From Dendrophyllia cribrosa (taxonomy: Eukaryota > Cnidaria > Anthozoa > Scleractinia > Dendrophylliidae), in the NCBI GenBank assembly GCA_024195265.1, contig JAJLRJ010000007.1, forward strand, positions 26,080,100-26,144,099: a stretch of DNA of 64,000 nt, in the 5' to 3' direction. How positions within the stretch are numbered: the first letter of the stretch is position 1; each line of letters begins with the position of its first letter. The notes beneath the pieces were generated by a model. That model was not told where the DNA came from, did not search any database, and saw only the letters and a program-made list of their open reading frames with translations. Both the position numbers and the translations under genes were made by a program. This document shows, one piece after another, positions 1 through 11,887 of this stretch.

Positions 1-668
1 CCATCATCAATTGGATAACTGCCTGTTCTGTTTGCATTAACATTTACAGGAAACAATGCCGATCGCAGTGCCCAGCGCAGACACTGGTTATCTCTGTTCT
101 TCACATTGATGATAGCCTGCTTTGGCCCGAGTTTTGATGGTGTTGGGATAAATGTACCACCTCGTAGAGGCTGGTATGTCCCGAACTCAAGGTAAACAGT
201 TTTGATGTTTTCAATCACCCAACCAGAACCCAACTGCTGCCATCTGGCAATCTCTTCCTCAAAGTCATTGACAATGCCTTCCAGAGTGCCCTCCTCTCGA
301 AGCTGATAGAGTTGTGTAACAATCAGTGGATTGGCGTTCCAAAAGAAGTGATTAATTTTTCGATTGTCCTCGCCTTCCATTGAAAAGTGAACATCGAATG
401 ACAAAGTGACCTTCACCCCGCCAAGCTCTGTGACTTCGCGTGCAATTTTCTGTAGAAAAGCCGCCCGATTAGTTATGAAGAATGAATTGAGGTCCTTGAT
501 GGGGTAATCAACAGGGACGTTCATCTTATAACCACGCAACCAATCACCAAAGTAATCTTGGTTCCTTGGGTTGAAGTCAAGACGTTGAGCTGCCATGTTA
601 TATACAGGGGTTTTATTTTCTTCAATTGGTGATCTAGTGCTGGGGCTCTGTACCATTGCCATTGCCAT
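1..668 (-). CDS. Virus-like family B DNA polymerase protein, N-terminal part (partial, runs off window)
   Basis: An uninterrupted minus-strand frame enters the window at base 1 and reads back to at least the ATG at 668; a second in-frame ATG lies at 596, and the frame stays open to about 757. It therefore misses its C-terminus. Near residue 165 it has a run ending in KAIINVKNRDNQ followed by LRWA, a signature I remember from the region ahead of the organellar/viral type B DNA polymerase domain in large virus-like proteins that are multicopy in cnidarians (Polinton/adintovirus-like). The catalytic polymerase motifs would lie beyond the window edge, so polymerase function is not shown here. If the identification holds, the protein would replicate a linear viral or transposon genome by protein priming. 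The start codon is uncertain, because the frame stays open up to a long palindrome that begins at 758, and an upstream exon cannot be excluded. Confidence 0.55.
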   Translation of the reverse strand, partial: MAMAMVQSPSTRSPIEENKTPVYNMAAQRLDFNPRNQDYFGDWLRGYKMNVPVDYPIKDLNSFFITNRAAFLQKIAREVTELGGVKVTLSFDVHFSMEGEDNRKINHFFWNANPLIVTQLYQLREEGTLEGIVNDFEEEIARWQQLGSGWVIENIKTVYLEFGTYQPLRGGTFIPTPSKLGPKQAIINVKNRDNQCLRWALRSALFPVNVNANRTGSYPIDD

Positions 669-757
669 GTGGGTTGGTATGCACAGGGGTGTGATTTCTC
701 CAATTGGTAATACCTCCCTGGGGTGGTGATCTCGTACCGGACCAGCATTCACAGTGA

Positions 758-945
758 GTAGTTAGGGACGTTGGGGCGTTCGGGATCACCCCCAAAGACC
801 CCTATGGAGCCTTAATTTAATGATTGACACCACCACCCACTGGGCCGACTGGCAGGAGGACCAGTGGGTGGTGGTGTCAATCATTAAATTAAGGCTCCAT
901 AGGGGTCTTTGGGGGTGATCCCGAACCCCCAACGTCCCTAACTAC
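758..945. repeat. Long near-perfect palindrome (MITE-like hairpin)
   Basis: Arms 758-843 and 861-945 are almost perfect reverse complements around a 17 bp spacer. The outer ends read GTAGTTAGGGACG and CGTCCCTAACTAC; one arm carries a small difference near 775-783. No coding potential. It sits exactly between the PolB-like frame and the BEL/Pao remnant. Confidence 0.9.
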
Positions 946-1476
946 TCGATTAGAGGCCAACCAGCTTTGATGATCAGTGATAACGGCTCACAAATAGTGG
1001 GTGTGGAGTGTAACTAAGTAACTAATCTGATAAATCAACGGCCTATTGGTAGAGTTCCCAACGACCCAGGTGATGGTTCATTTCTGTGTCCCAACGATGT
1101 GCTGCTCGGCCGAGCCTCTACAACAGTACCGCAAGGGCCATTTCGAGAAACCCAAAATCCACGACAGAGAGTCAATTTCGTTCAGAAAATTGTGGATACC
1201 TACTGGAGGTGTTGGACCCGAGATGTTTTACCATCGTTGGTACCAAGAAAGAAGTGGAATGTGGAGAAGCGCAGTGTAAGGGTAGATGACACAGTGGTTG
1301 TTCAAGATTCCAATTCTGTTCGTGGAAACTGAACCATTGGCAAGGTCATAAATGTACCCTGGGAAAGATGGGAGTCCAAAACGTGAAAGTCAAAATGCCC
1401 ACCACAGATTATCAGAGGCCAATTACAAAGATCATGGTCATTTATCCAGCAGAATATGATGATTAATGCCTAGGAT
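946..1476 (+). pseudogene. BEL/Pao retrotransposon pol remnant (integrase end plus DUF5641)
   Basis: The first ~70 bp read, with frame changes, as the integrase motif ISDNGSQIVG. After a deletion, 1099-1330 reads as the DUF5641 domain that closes BEL/Pao pol proteins, with LLGRAS, then VDTYWRCWTRDVLPSLVPR, KWNVEKRSVRV and VVQDSNSVRGN. The frame is cut at 1330 by TGA where the family has tryptophan (TGG to TGA). After a frame change it resumes as VKVKMPTTDYQRPI and ends near 1470. The integrase core is mostly missing. A 3' LTR probably followed, but I cannot delimit one between 1477 and 2000. It is a dead fragment with no start codon of its own. Confidence 0.8.
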
Positions 1477-2029
1477 GAGAACACTGCCCTCATCGGGGCG
1501 GAGAGTGTTAACATAGTCAACGACGATTTTAAGAATGTAGCTTCTAAGCATTTGCAGCAAAACCGCACACACCCAATCAGAACCGCAAAATAGCATGTTT
1601 TGTTCACGTTCAATTAAGTAGTCTAGTTTTTACCAAGATTTGCTGTGGAAAGGTTACGGTCATTTACAGTTAAACTGCTACCCGGATTTAAGGCAATTAC
1701 GTTGTTGTTTGAATTCGATGTACTTTGGTCTTGTTAGTTTTTATAGAGTTTTGTAGGCATTTAGAGATTAAGGTGAACCGCATGATTTCGTATTACGCAT
1801 GGCTTTGATGAGATCATTGTTTTACGCATGTATTTTAATCCATTTCTGTTTCGTTTATTGATCAATTGATTTAGTTAAGTAGAATACATTATATCCTTTA
1901 ATTTCAGATTGAGTGATTGCGAGTTATTCTTCGGTTTTGCCGTCTTCATTTTCTATCGGAACAGCATGTAATTTGGATTTACAGGGTTTGTAAACTGCAA
2001 TTTACACGTTTAGGTTTTGTAATGTAAAA
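1477..2029. other. Non-coding, nothing recognised
   Basis: AT-rich sequence with no supported reading frame. It may contain the degraded 3' LTR of the preceding BEL/Pao remnant, but no second LTR copy exists in the window to prove it. Confidence 0.5.
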
Positions 2030-2400
2030 TTACCATGAAACGTAAATGTACAGTTATTACAATGCACAGGCTCATATTCCGGGTGTATAATTTGGAGATG
2101 TAAAAAACATGTAAATAGTTTTTGACAAACTTACAATACCTCCAGTGTAAAAAAAATTGTAAATTGTTTTGAAATCATGTAAATAACATGTAAATGTTTT
2201 TACTAGAAAATGGAACTGCTAGAACACTAAATTAAATTTACATGAAAGGAACATGTTTTTACGCATCATGTAAATATCCTGTAAACAGTAATTTAATGGT
2301 CGTGTTCTAATAGTCTAATTTGAAGAACACGTTAATAACATGTAAATCTAGTTAATAGAGGAGGCTACAAAACGTGTATATTCCATTGACATGAAATTTA
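2030..2400. repeat. Cluster of ACATGTAAAT-type motifs
   Basis: About ten degenerate copies of (A)CATGTAAA(T) or its complement occur at irregular spacing. Examples lie around 2107, 2175, 2190, 2268, 2337 and 2389. They are interspersed with TTTACAT/TGTAAA palindromic variants. The spacing is not tandem, which fits a subterminal transposase-binding region better than a satellite. Confidence 0.5.
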
Positions 2401-2405
2401 CATGT

Positions 2406-2519
2406 AACTATTATAGCGCGAAAGCGTGCATGATATCGCCTAATACTTAGCGGATGAGGCCTTAGGCCGAGTTGGCTAAAATTAGGCAATATCACGCAAG
2501 CTTGAACGCTATAATAGTT
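2406..2519. repeat. Palindromic MITE, 114 bp
   Basis: It begins AACTATTATAGCG and ends with the complement CGCTATAATAGTT. The arms also share GCGTGATAT-GCCTAAT (with small differences) around a GGCCTTAGGCC centre. No coding capacity. Confidence 0.7.
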
Positions 2520-2800
2520 TTATAATTTAACACACTGATAACAAAGCAGTTTGAAGAAAAAATATCGCGGACAAGCCTTTTATTTAAAAAAAGCTAACAT
2601 ATGTTTTACCGCGCAAAACTTGCAACATCACACAGTTCGTGAATGAAAGTGGCGCCTTTGTCAATATTGCGCAAGCTTGAACACTATAACTGTTTTATAA
2701 TTCAACACATTGATAACAAATCACAGTTTCGAGAAAAAATTCATTGAGATATACAACCTTTCATTAAGTAAAAAGGCTTACAACAATATTTTACCTCGCA
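2487..2800. repeat. Diverged direct repeat, period about 176 bp
   Basis: Two successive copies start at about 2487 and 2663. Each holds a cAAgCTTGAACxCTATAA core, TTTTATAATT, ACACAxTGATAACAAA and a later TTTACC. Divergence is too high for a recent duplication. The first copy overlaps the right arm of the 2406-2519 palindrome. Confidence 0.6.
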
Positions 2801-3652
2801 CCATTTCTTAAACAACAAGCAGTGAATGCCGAAACTTTTGCCAAGCTAAAATTAATCTCGAAAACTAATTTAGCGTACACAATCAGTTGAGTTTCTACGA
2901 AGAGCTTTTGTCTACTCAAAGAACAGGCCAGAGTAGTGACTACAAGAATTAAAACACAGTAAAATGGCATAGAATGTCTTAGTAACAAGTGTTTTGTAAC
3001 TTGAAAAGTTCAATTCAGAATCAAAACAAATTGAACAAACAGACGGCTACGTACCTAAACATAGCGGAAAAAGTCGGAAAGAACTGCAGCATAGTATGCC
3101 TTACAAAAATTCACAGCTAAAGGATACAAGAAACGGTCAAAACATCGTACCTGTAGTTGATTTGGCTTTTTAGTCCCTTCCATCAGCACCAAATTTTCAA
3201 ACATCGCAGTACGAGCTGAGTCGATCAATGTTGTTTACCAACTTGCTCGTTTTTTAGTTCCTACAGCCGTAATGACGAGATCAGAAACTTTTCTGAGTAA
3301 GCATCAAGTCTATATCATATTCCAGAGGTGATTACCAAAGGAATTTTACGAAAATTGTGCTCCTTCCTTCATTCCTTGACGAGCGGTTAAACTTTGAATC
3401 AGTTTTCATTCAGCTACGCCAAGAAACACTGCGACCGCGACAACGCGAAAATTTTGCGCCTTTTTTGTCCAATCATGTGAACAATATTTCTTCTCATTTC
3501 TTTTCCCTTTTTAACTAATAGTTCACGCACCTTTTCGCCGCCAAAAAAAATGCAAGCAGCAGTCATTTTCACTTTCCTTCAAAATGCGAAATTTACCGTC
3601 ATCACTGGTTATATCGATCACTTTTTGACCATATTTGGGCAGTGTATCAATG
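2801..3652. other. Non-coding, nothing recognised
   Basis: No reading frame, repeat or RNA gene that I can support. A few splice-like GT/AG signals exist, but no open frame joins them. Confidence 0.4.
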
Positions 3653-4905
3653 TGTTGAATTATAATTGAAGGGCTCGGGGCATATCCAGCCTATGTTGCT
3701 TTTGAGGTCGTTTTTTATTTTTCTCGCTCAGATTTGTCCATTTTTGGCATGTGAACTACAAATTCGTTGCAAAACATTGTTCAGATTTTTTTCTGTTTTC
3801 GAGAATTAACGTATGCAAAAAAAATAAAAATCTGCATGTCTCCCGCTCAATCCCGCTCAAAAAAATGAATCCCAAGGTTTACCCGAATTTCTCTATTTTA
3901 CGCTGATTTTTCACTTCAGATGGCCAAGTTTGGGCCCGTACCGCTGAATCCCGCTCAAGAAAAATAAATCCCGAAGTTCATTCCCTCAAAATCGCTTCAT
4001 TTTTATCACCGATAGTCAGCCACTTAGATTCGCGCCATCTCCCTTATCGTTACAGCACTCCCGGTCCTCCGCTGCCGGCTCATAGTCTTTGCCCGCCTTG
4101 CTGAATTTCACCCGGCCGCAAGAACTCACTTTGAGCTGCCCAACACTGTATTTCAATCTCCCGCACGACCACGTAAAGCCGACCTATCTGCCACTGTCGC
4201 AAAACATGATATCAATGGCGAAAACGAAAACGGAATGTCCGCCAAACGAAATACGGAAAATATTATAAGTCTCGAAGCATTTCGGATATCGGGCATTTCG
4301 ACTACGGCACGGGATGGGAAATGGCCCACAACTCACAACGCTGCCCTTTTTCTGATCCGAAGTGATTCCTGACTTTCCCGCCGGCTCGCCTTGTCCACGA
4401 ACGTCTATTTTCACCTTTGAGCGTGAAATAGAGATTTGGGCAAGAAACACGACTCGTTTCTTTGAGAGGTGCTAGAGACTTAAAGATGTCCTTCAATCAC
4501 CGGACGGGCCTTAAACATATTGGCTCATACGCACGCTACAGACGATGTGTTTGCCGTAGCAAGCTCGCGATCGATAACGAACCAGGCGCGCGTAAATAAC
4601 GGTATTTTCGTTCATGTCGTTGGCGCGGGTCAGGAGTATTGCGGTCGCATATTCTCACGGCCAATCTGCTGTAATGGCGTCGAAATTACGCTCTGAATGT
4701 AAACAACCACTAGAAGACCAGAACTCTGCTTTTTTCAGGTGAAATTAGTCTAGTTTCTTAGGATTAGTGCAAATTCGACAAGGGTTTGTGATATTATTCG
4801 TTGTACGATAAAATTAGGCAAATCTGAGCGAAAAAAAAAAACGTAAAACGCCCAAAAAGCAACATAGTCTGGATATGCCCCGACCCCTTCAATTGTCAAC
4901 ATATG
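3653..4905. mobile_element. 1.25 kb element with inverted arms, non-autonomous
   Basis: The arm 3653-3745 and the arm 4811-4905 are inverted copies. Both contain, in opposite orientation, TTGAAGGGxTCGGGGCATAT, CTATGTTGCTTTT and TTCGCTCAGATTTG. The interior carries short direct repeats of AATCCCGCTCAA (near 3843-3860 and 3945-3970) but no credible gene. The short minus-strand frames at 4184-4496 have no recognisable domain. It is probably a foldback-type or deleted DNA transposon; exact ends and target duplication are not visible. Confidence 0.65.
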
Positions 4906-5338
4906 ATGTAACTTAAGAGATCTCAGTTTAGGTTCCAATTTGAGTGTGGCCACTTAATACAGTTACAAACACAAACGTGACTGCTAAAGGGTGGCCGTGG
5001 CCGTGGCCGGGACCGCTTGATAGATGTGACCGTTTGATACAGGTAACAAATACAAATTTTGTATAGGCAAAAATTCCGGACTATGAAAACTGGGTGGGGC
5101 CGCTTAATACAGGGCCGTTATAAACAGGTTCAAATGTAATCTAAAAATGGATTTATCAGAAACGTGGATCATAAGGAAACTATAGTACTGTGCAAAAGTA
5201 ATGCAAACGAATTTCGATGAATTTCGTTCTTTGTTCTCCGCGAATTACGTCGAAGTTCACGGAAATTTCAAAATGAAAATGCGCTGCTATTTCGGCAGAA
5301 CGAAACGGCCGCGAACTTTCACTAATGCAAACGAAAAA

Positions 5339-5412
5339 TCGTACTAACGAAAATTCAAACTAACGAAAATACGAACTAGCGAAAGTTCGGACTTACGAAA
5401 ATACGAACTACT
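5339..5412. repeat. Short tandem repeat, 16 bp unit
   Basis: About 4.5 units of a consensus close to ACGAAAATTCGAACTA (variants AAAATAC and AAAGTTC). The same GAAATTTCG/CGAAATTC vocabulary is scattered over 5200-5340. Confidence 0.85.
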
Positions 5413-6509
5413 TGTAGCGACAATTCGATCTTGAAATTGCGAATCGAAACGAAACCAGTGAAATAACAGACAAGTCGTTATGCTTGTTAAGATTTTACCT
5501 TCGATTGAGTCCTCTGTCGCTGCTGATGTATGTTTATTGTTCAGCAAGTTGTATTTTTGCCCGTATCCGTTTACACTCACGCTTGACCAGCGATTAGGCG
5601 GCCTTTTTTTTAGCGAAAGTCAGCTTTCACTCAAAGAAAGAAACGCCACCTGATTGTAAGGTTAACTCATGCTGAAGTTCTTTGACTTTTCGAGGCAACA
5701 ATAAATTATTATGTACATGACAATCATTCACAAAATAAAGCAATGCCTATAAACATTGTTAAATGTATTTCATGGTTGACACATATCCATTTAGTCCAAT
5801 ACTAAGCAATTTTTGTTGAATTCTCTTGATAATTGTTTACACTTCCTTTCAGAACGTTTCAGAGCATTGCGAGAACCGAAAATTACAGACTTGAGGCAAA
5901 AGGAATACGGTATAGTTTTATTATTATTATTTTTAGTCATAGATTAGGATCAAGGGGGGTTTCAACTAAAGCCTTACGGCTTTTAACAAATTTGTTATTG
6001 CTACTGAAAACTTACAAAACAAATAGGAAGATTTTCTTCTGTTCCAAACTATGCGCATTTATAGTCAGTGAAATCAGAAAAACCTTGACATACATTTGGA
6101 ACGCATCTGAGTGAATTCTCTTACCTTATTGGTTAATTTACCTTTATTCTTTTCGGCAATGTTTGTAAGCCTTACACGAAGGAACGTGTTTACTAGCGAA
6201 AATGAAAATTACTGGACAAACTTACCTTTTCTTTCATTATTAATGTCAGATATCATTGCCAAACAATAATAACAAGTAAAAGAACCCCAACGTTTTCCCA
6301 AACCGACGTTTCATCTCATTGAACATTCGTAAACACAACAAACCTAATGGCGGACTTGATTTGCTCTCATCAGCTGTCTCATTTACTCCATGTATGCTAT
6401 TACCGAAGTGTAACATATCAACAATTTAATATAAATTTAATATACAGTTTATGATGAGCGAGTGACTTTTCTCCAGTAACTGCGATAAGTCGTATTCACG
6501 ACTTAAAAA
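5413..6509. other. Non-coding, nothing recognised
   Basis: AT-rich spacer. A 93-codon plus-strand frame near 5833 shows no domain, no start context and no homologous neighbour, so I do not call it a gene. Confidence 0.4.
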
Positions 6510-6901
6510 TGGGGGACTACTCGTAGTCTAGCCGTCGTATTCTTATCATACCTGATTTGTGTCTAACTTGCTTTTTTTATTGTTTCTCATTTTAAATTCA
6601 TCTGTACAACATTCTATTACAGAAAGTGAACATTTTGGCGTGCTGTAATTAGAAACATGTAATAAGTTTCCTAGCTTTAAAGTGTATATGAAATAAAAAA
6701 TAATTTTGTCTAATATGCTTGTTTATGCCCTTATGAACCCAAATATTTGGGTTTAGTCAACCAGAAGCAATTTCATCGAGTGTTTTTGAAGCCGCAAAGA
6801 TCGTATGTTGACGATCGAACGTGGGTCCATTTTGTGCGCGGCCAAAACACTCAACGGGACACCGGTTTGACGTCATCAGTGGTTTCAAAGACACGAGTGT
6901 C

Positions 6902-9900
6902 ATGGCAGAGAAGAAAGGAAAGAAAAGAGGAGTAAATTATTGCGCGGCCGGTCTCCCGAATAAAGCCGACTGTTGGAACAAGACTGGCACACCGGGAATT
7001 TCGATGCATTACTTCCCCACTAATGAAACTGCGCGGCAAAAGTGGATCCGGTTCGTACGTATTCATCGCAAAGATTTTGTGCCAAAGAAATCGTCAACTC
7101 TGTGTTCTGCACACTTCGATGAGAGCTGTTTTGAACACAAGCCCGTGGTCATCAGAACTGAAGATGGCGAGGGTGAAGTTATCGAGTTTAAAAAGCGGCT
7201 TATCACAGGTTCAATTCCTTCCAGATATGCTGCTGATCCTCAAACGTCTCCTGTAACTGAAAGAAAGCGACGAAGGGTAAGTTTTGTTTATTATCAATGC
7301 ATGTTCTGTTAATCACACGTGGCTGGTGCTTCCTTGGTGAAAAAGTTGCATTGGTATTTGGGAACGAGTTATGAGATGTATTAAAAAGCTAGTGGTTCAT
7401 TTTTAAATCCCTGCCTGGCTAAACTGCAGACAACAGGGCCACTTATTTGCATCTCACTGAATGACAATAGTGCCATTGTGTTATGAAAAACAGAGAAAAA
7501 TAGAATTAATATTTTAATGGTGAATCTCACCGTATCACGGTAGTAGCAAGCTTATAGTTCACCTCCAGAACCCTAAATAAAAGCTAATAAAACGCAACTT
7601 ACCTAAGCTGAAATTATTCTCTTTTTCTTTGCTTTATAAAGCAAAATATCTGTTTGATTCTCTTCACTTTATACTAGTCTTGGGCGCTGTGGATATTTAG
7701 TTTATCCCAAGAAGAATAGGCCAACCGAACTAAGATTAATTTATTATGTATTTTGCACTGTGTACTTTTCAGGTTACACGAGCAGTGCTGTTTGAAGATA
7801 CCCTGAGCCTGATGATTGGACCCCACATGAAGAAAATGCACCATCTTCAGATGACTACAATTCACAAAGTGAGGAAGAACAAGAGAGTAGTACTGTAGCT
7901 CTTCCAGACCTCTATTTTTATTGGCCCCGTAGTACTGTAGCTTCTATTGTGTTTAGGTCTAGGGCTATGTGAGGTATAGTTGTTAAGATTATTGCATACC
8001 ATTTCAAAAGAGGTATATAGTAAATTATTTCTGTATAATATTTCTTACCTTTTTAATTCCAACCCTTTTGATACTGAGTATGACATGGACATATATAGGA
8101 TTCCCCTTGATCTGTGTGAAAAAAGGTGATAGCCATATCACAGGGTACATTAATGTTGTAAAGCAGACTGCATAAATTAATGTGATTTCAATTTGGCAAA
8201 CAAATGGATTGCTGTTGTTGTTGTCCTTTTTTTTTTTTTGCTTTTTTAGTTTATTTCATACATGATACATGCATGATAACATATGTACTGGTCAGCAAAC
8301 AACCAGTATAAAGTACTGTTGACTAATTGCAGTAAAATTATATTTCAGGGTTGAACCAGGCACATCCTGTTTTAAGGAACCAAAGTCTATAGTTTTCTTT
8401 ACAAAGCTGCTTGCCATTTTCTCATTGTTCTGCTTTAAGTGCAAGGGAGCAAATCCAAAAGTGACAATGCATCAACGAGGAACAATGGTCATTGTGAAGC
8501 AAGATTGCTCAAGCTGTGGAGCAGATGCATACACATGGAAGTCACAGCCTATGTTGTTAAATGGAAGATACCCTGCTGGAAACATTCTGCTCAGCTTCAG
8601 TGTGCTCATGGCTGGAGCATCAATTAGCAAAATCCTCTTGGTGTTTCGTCATATGGGCCTGTCAGTTTATACAGCCAGAACTTTCTTTTATCATCAAAAG
8701 AATTTCTTGTTTCCAGCAATTCTAAATTATTGGGAACGCTATCAATCAGCCCTTATTGCAAAGGTGAAAGCATTAAAGGATGTTGTGTGGAGTGGCGATG
8801 GGCGGTTTGACTCAATGGGCCACAGTGCAAAATATGGTGTTTATACCATGTTCTGTAATGCCATTCTTAAAGTGGTCCATTTTGAACTTATACAGGTAAG
8901 CCTTAGGCATTACAACTTTACATCAAGTGTCTATGACAAACAATTGTTTTTTTGTTACCCTCTTCTGTGGTAATTATCACCATATCACATCTTTTTCAAA
9001 CAATAATTATTGTCAGTAATTATAATTTTAATTTTTTTGGTCAAAGGAGAAAAAGAGGTCGCCAGTCCAATACCTTACTTATTGTCTGGTCTTACTGTCC
9101 TCTAGTCTGGTCACTATAAACCACCCCTTTGACAACTGAATATACTATAATACCAGTGGCTACTGTTTACCCTGTTCTTTTTCTTAAAACAAGCAAATAC
9201 AATTTATTATTATGGCTACTGAATATCTTTTTTCTGGTAAATTAGCAAAACCCCTCCATACCCACAAGTGTATATGTTGTGGTTCAATTTTATCCTTGGT
9301 TCAAATTTTTTTTCCTTTGTTTTTGGCTATGGTAATGTATGATGATGAGTTTTAAAGAAAGGAAAATAAAATTTGAACCAAGGATAAAATTGAACCACAA
9401 CATATATTTGGTTACCAAGTGGCTGTACCTGGGAAACAGACTACCTGTCCCAGCTTTTGGTACTCTTTTTTTATTACAGGCAAATGAGACTGGTGGTAGT
9501 TCACCAATGGAGCTGGAGGGGGCAAAGCGTGCATTTGCCTATCTGAAATCAGTTGGCCTGACCATCTCTGTCTTCATATCCGACAGACACAGGGGAATTG
9601 CTAAATGGATACGGGAATGTCAGACTGGCTGTGCCCATTATTTCGACATTTGGCACATTGCCCGATCAATAGGCAAGTCAATGGTAAAGCTGGGGAAAGA
9701 GAAGGGTTGCGAAAAGATTACCGATTGGATCAAAGGGGCTCGCAATCATCTATATTGGTGTGCTACATCCACCACGCAAGGTTTTGAGGAGATGATTGCT
9801 GCCAAATGGAAATCATTTCTGCAGCATGTTGCAAATAAGCATGAAGATTATCCCTCTCCTATCTTCAAAAAATGTGCCCATCAGGATATTGAAAACAGAA

Positions 9901-11466
9901 GGTGGATCAGGATAGGTATTGTTATCATAGACTGAGTTAATGCTTTGAATTCGTCGATTTGGCATATTTCTGTTATTTAGTGAAATTGTCATGATTTTAA
10001 TTCAACATGATTGCAAATAGCTCACCACAGGTCACTCAATACTATTATTTTATAGTATTGTAGTTACAAACAAAAATGAAAAATACATGTACAGCGGTAC
10101 AATGTAGTTGTTACAGAGATTTCAGAAAGCTTAGGTATGCATGTAGGATTTCTCAGGTCTTACCAGGGAATTTGTTCATAGGGTTAATTAGTTTTTTTTT
10201 TTCACTTATTGTTAATTTTTTTAGAATGATAAGTTATGCCAAAGAAAAACAAAAACCTTAATTTCAAATGTTCCTCTCATAATGCAGAGAGCGGATACAG
10301 ACCTCCATGGTGAGGGGGGATAGTGAATAGGGGTGGGTGGGGCTGGAGTGAAAATCTTTGTACCTCATTTTTTGCCAAGATGCAGGGTTGGGGTGTGGGC
10401 TGGGCCCCCCAGGTCCCTCACCTAGACCCGCCACTAAGTACTTGGTTCCAGTGGCGCTTGGAATGTTTGGGTGATTTTATTCTTGCTTTTATTTTCAGCT
10501 TAACCATAACAAATAATATTTTGAGAATTTCCTTTTTTTTTCGTCTCAGGAACAAATGCTCACAACAAACTGTACAACTATTGACAAGTGTACGGCTGGT
10601 AAATGACATAAAGAAACTATCACCAGATGCACAGACAAGTTGTCTGGAGGGCTTCCATTCAACACTTAACCATTGGCACCCAAAGATGATGTGCTTCTCA
10701 TGGTTGGAACATTTTGCAGGTGAAGATCAATACATTATAGATTGGTATACCATCCCTAGCAACCTTACCATTTCAAGAAAATTAATAAAATCTTCATATT
10801 ACCAAGGAAAGCTATAGTGTGTTACATTTATTGGATGAAAATTGACAAATCTGTGTTGTCTTCCTTTTCAGGCATATTTTGGCCTCTCTTCACTTCAATG
10901 AAAATGTTCAGAGAAAAACACAGACATCAGCTGAAGGAGAGAAGTACTATAAAGTGACTTACCCCAAGTTTAAACTTGGTGAGGAGGTTGTAAGGGAGAT
11001 TGCAGTTCCACCATCTTATGGTGAGTTTCATGTAATAAACTATTCACAAAACGGTCATATGTGTGGATGAATTTATCAGTGTGTAGAAAGTAAAACAAAG
11101 CCAAGAATTTCTGGATACAATACAAAATAAGCACTTGACAATAATGGCATTTGAAATACAGTTTGAATGATCTGATGACTTGCAACTACATTGTTATCAT
11201 TAGTTGATGATAACCTCCTCTCAGACACAATGCTTTCCAGACTATAATTTTCCATAATTAATTTTGTAGGTTATGTTGAGGAAATAAGAAAAGATCTCAG
11301 CTTGAGCAAGGTGCAGTTCAAGAATATTGCTGACAAGTACAGTAGCAGAGCACCGCAGCCACTGACCTCACAGTTTGGAGACCGTGTGGGCAAGTCTGAG
11401 GCAGTGAAGCAGTATACCCAGACAAAGGAAAGGGAGGCTACACAACTATTTCCTACAGGTAATTAA
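6902..11466 (+). pseudogene. THAP-domain transposase, seven recognisable exons, frameshifted
   Basis: Exon 1 (6902-7275) starts MAEKKGKKRG and holds a THAP zinc finger: CAAGLPNKADC, later W-x2-F and CSAHFDESCF, giving the C2CH pattern; it ends at AGG|GTAAGT. A short exon near 7774-7900 encodes an acidic linker with a frameshift. Then come 8349-8895, a catalytic exon with CFKCKG, CSSCGA and WSGDGRFDSMGH; 9480-9915 with ISDRHRGIAKWIRE and YFDIWHIARS; 10550-10719; 10872-11020; and 11270-11466, ending TAA. Junctions have GT/AG and compatible phases at 8895/9480, 9915/10550 and 11020/11270. Frames break in the linker, near 10580 and at the end of 10550-10719. The aspartates in GDGRFD and ISDRH are plausible DDE residues. 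THAP plus this catalytic type is typical of Kolobok-class transposases; superfamily assignment is inference. An intronic MITE occupies 9271-9406. Confidence 0.75.
9271..9406. repeat. Palindromic MITE in an intron of the THAP transposase gene
   Basis: The arms 9271-9313 and 9361-9406 are inverted copies of a sequence with TGTGGTTCAATTTTATCC followed by TTGGTTCAAATTTT. The spacer is about 47 bp. Non-coding, and inserted between the exons ending at 8895 and starting at 9480. Confidence 0.85.
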
Positions 11467-11657
11467 AATTACTTTTGTACCGTCAGCTTCTAATTAACTA
11501 TTTATTCCAGTAGCATTCATGCTTCAGTATATAATATTGCAGGGGTCCATGGGAATAAGTTTTGTCAAGAAACTAGTGAATTTAGTTTATGGTGCCAGTG
11601 TTTCCTAATGTTGATTTTTCTCTTCTTTCTTGCGAAAAATAATAAACACATTCTCAC

Positions 11658-11887
11658 CATTCAGCCAGGAGTGTATTCCCTTCAAATCTGTTCCGCAAAA
11701 CCGCAGGAGAAAGACCATCCTGGTCTCCTTCGTTGTCTTCTTCGTCATCACTTGAGTGTGTGAGTGGTTCGTCTTGATATGGTTGGACATGTCCAACTAC
11801 CTCCATTTCCTCAGAATTATCGCTAAGCGATTCTTGTTCACTTAAATTGCTCTCAAAAGATGACATAGTATCGTTACTGTCCGACAT
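11658..11887 (-). CDS. First exon of an opposite-strand gene, acidic N-terminus (P2X7-C-like protein?)
   Basis: The ATG is at 11887; 76 codons follow, then a clean donor TG|GTGAGA at 11657. The peptide starts MSDSNDTMSSFESNLSEQES, is very acidic, and ends in a short segment VLRNRFEGNTLLAEW. That layout, an acidic head with xVQPYQ then a tryptophan just before the splice, recalls the N-terminus of transposon-associated proteins with the cysteine-rich P2X7 C-terminal-like zinc fold. The cysteine cluster itself would be in the next exon, which I cannot find downstream on this strand. It starts inside the right inverted border of the THAP element and reads towards the transposase gene. Confidence 0.5.

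Noticed and set aside
4184..4496. Overlapping minus-strand frames of 64-88 codons
   Set aside because: They lie inside the inverted-arm element, overlap each other and show no family motif.
5833..6114. 93-codon plus-strand frame
   Set aside because: Low-complexity, no domain, no neighbours and no repeat association.
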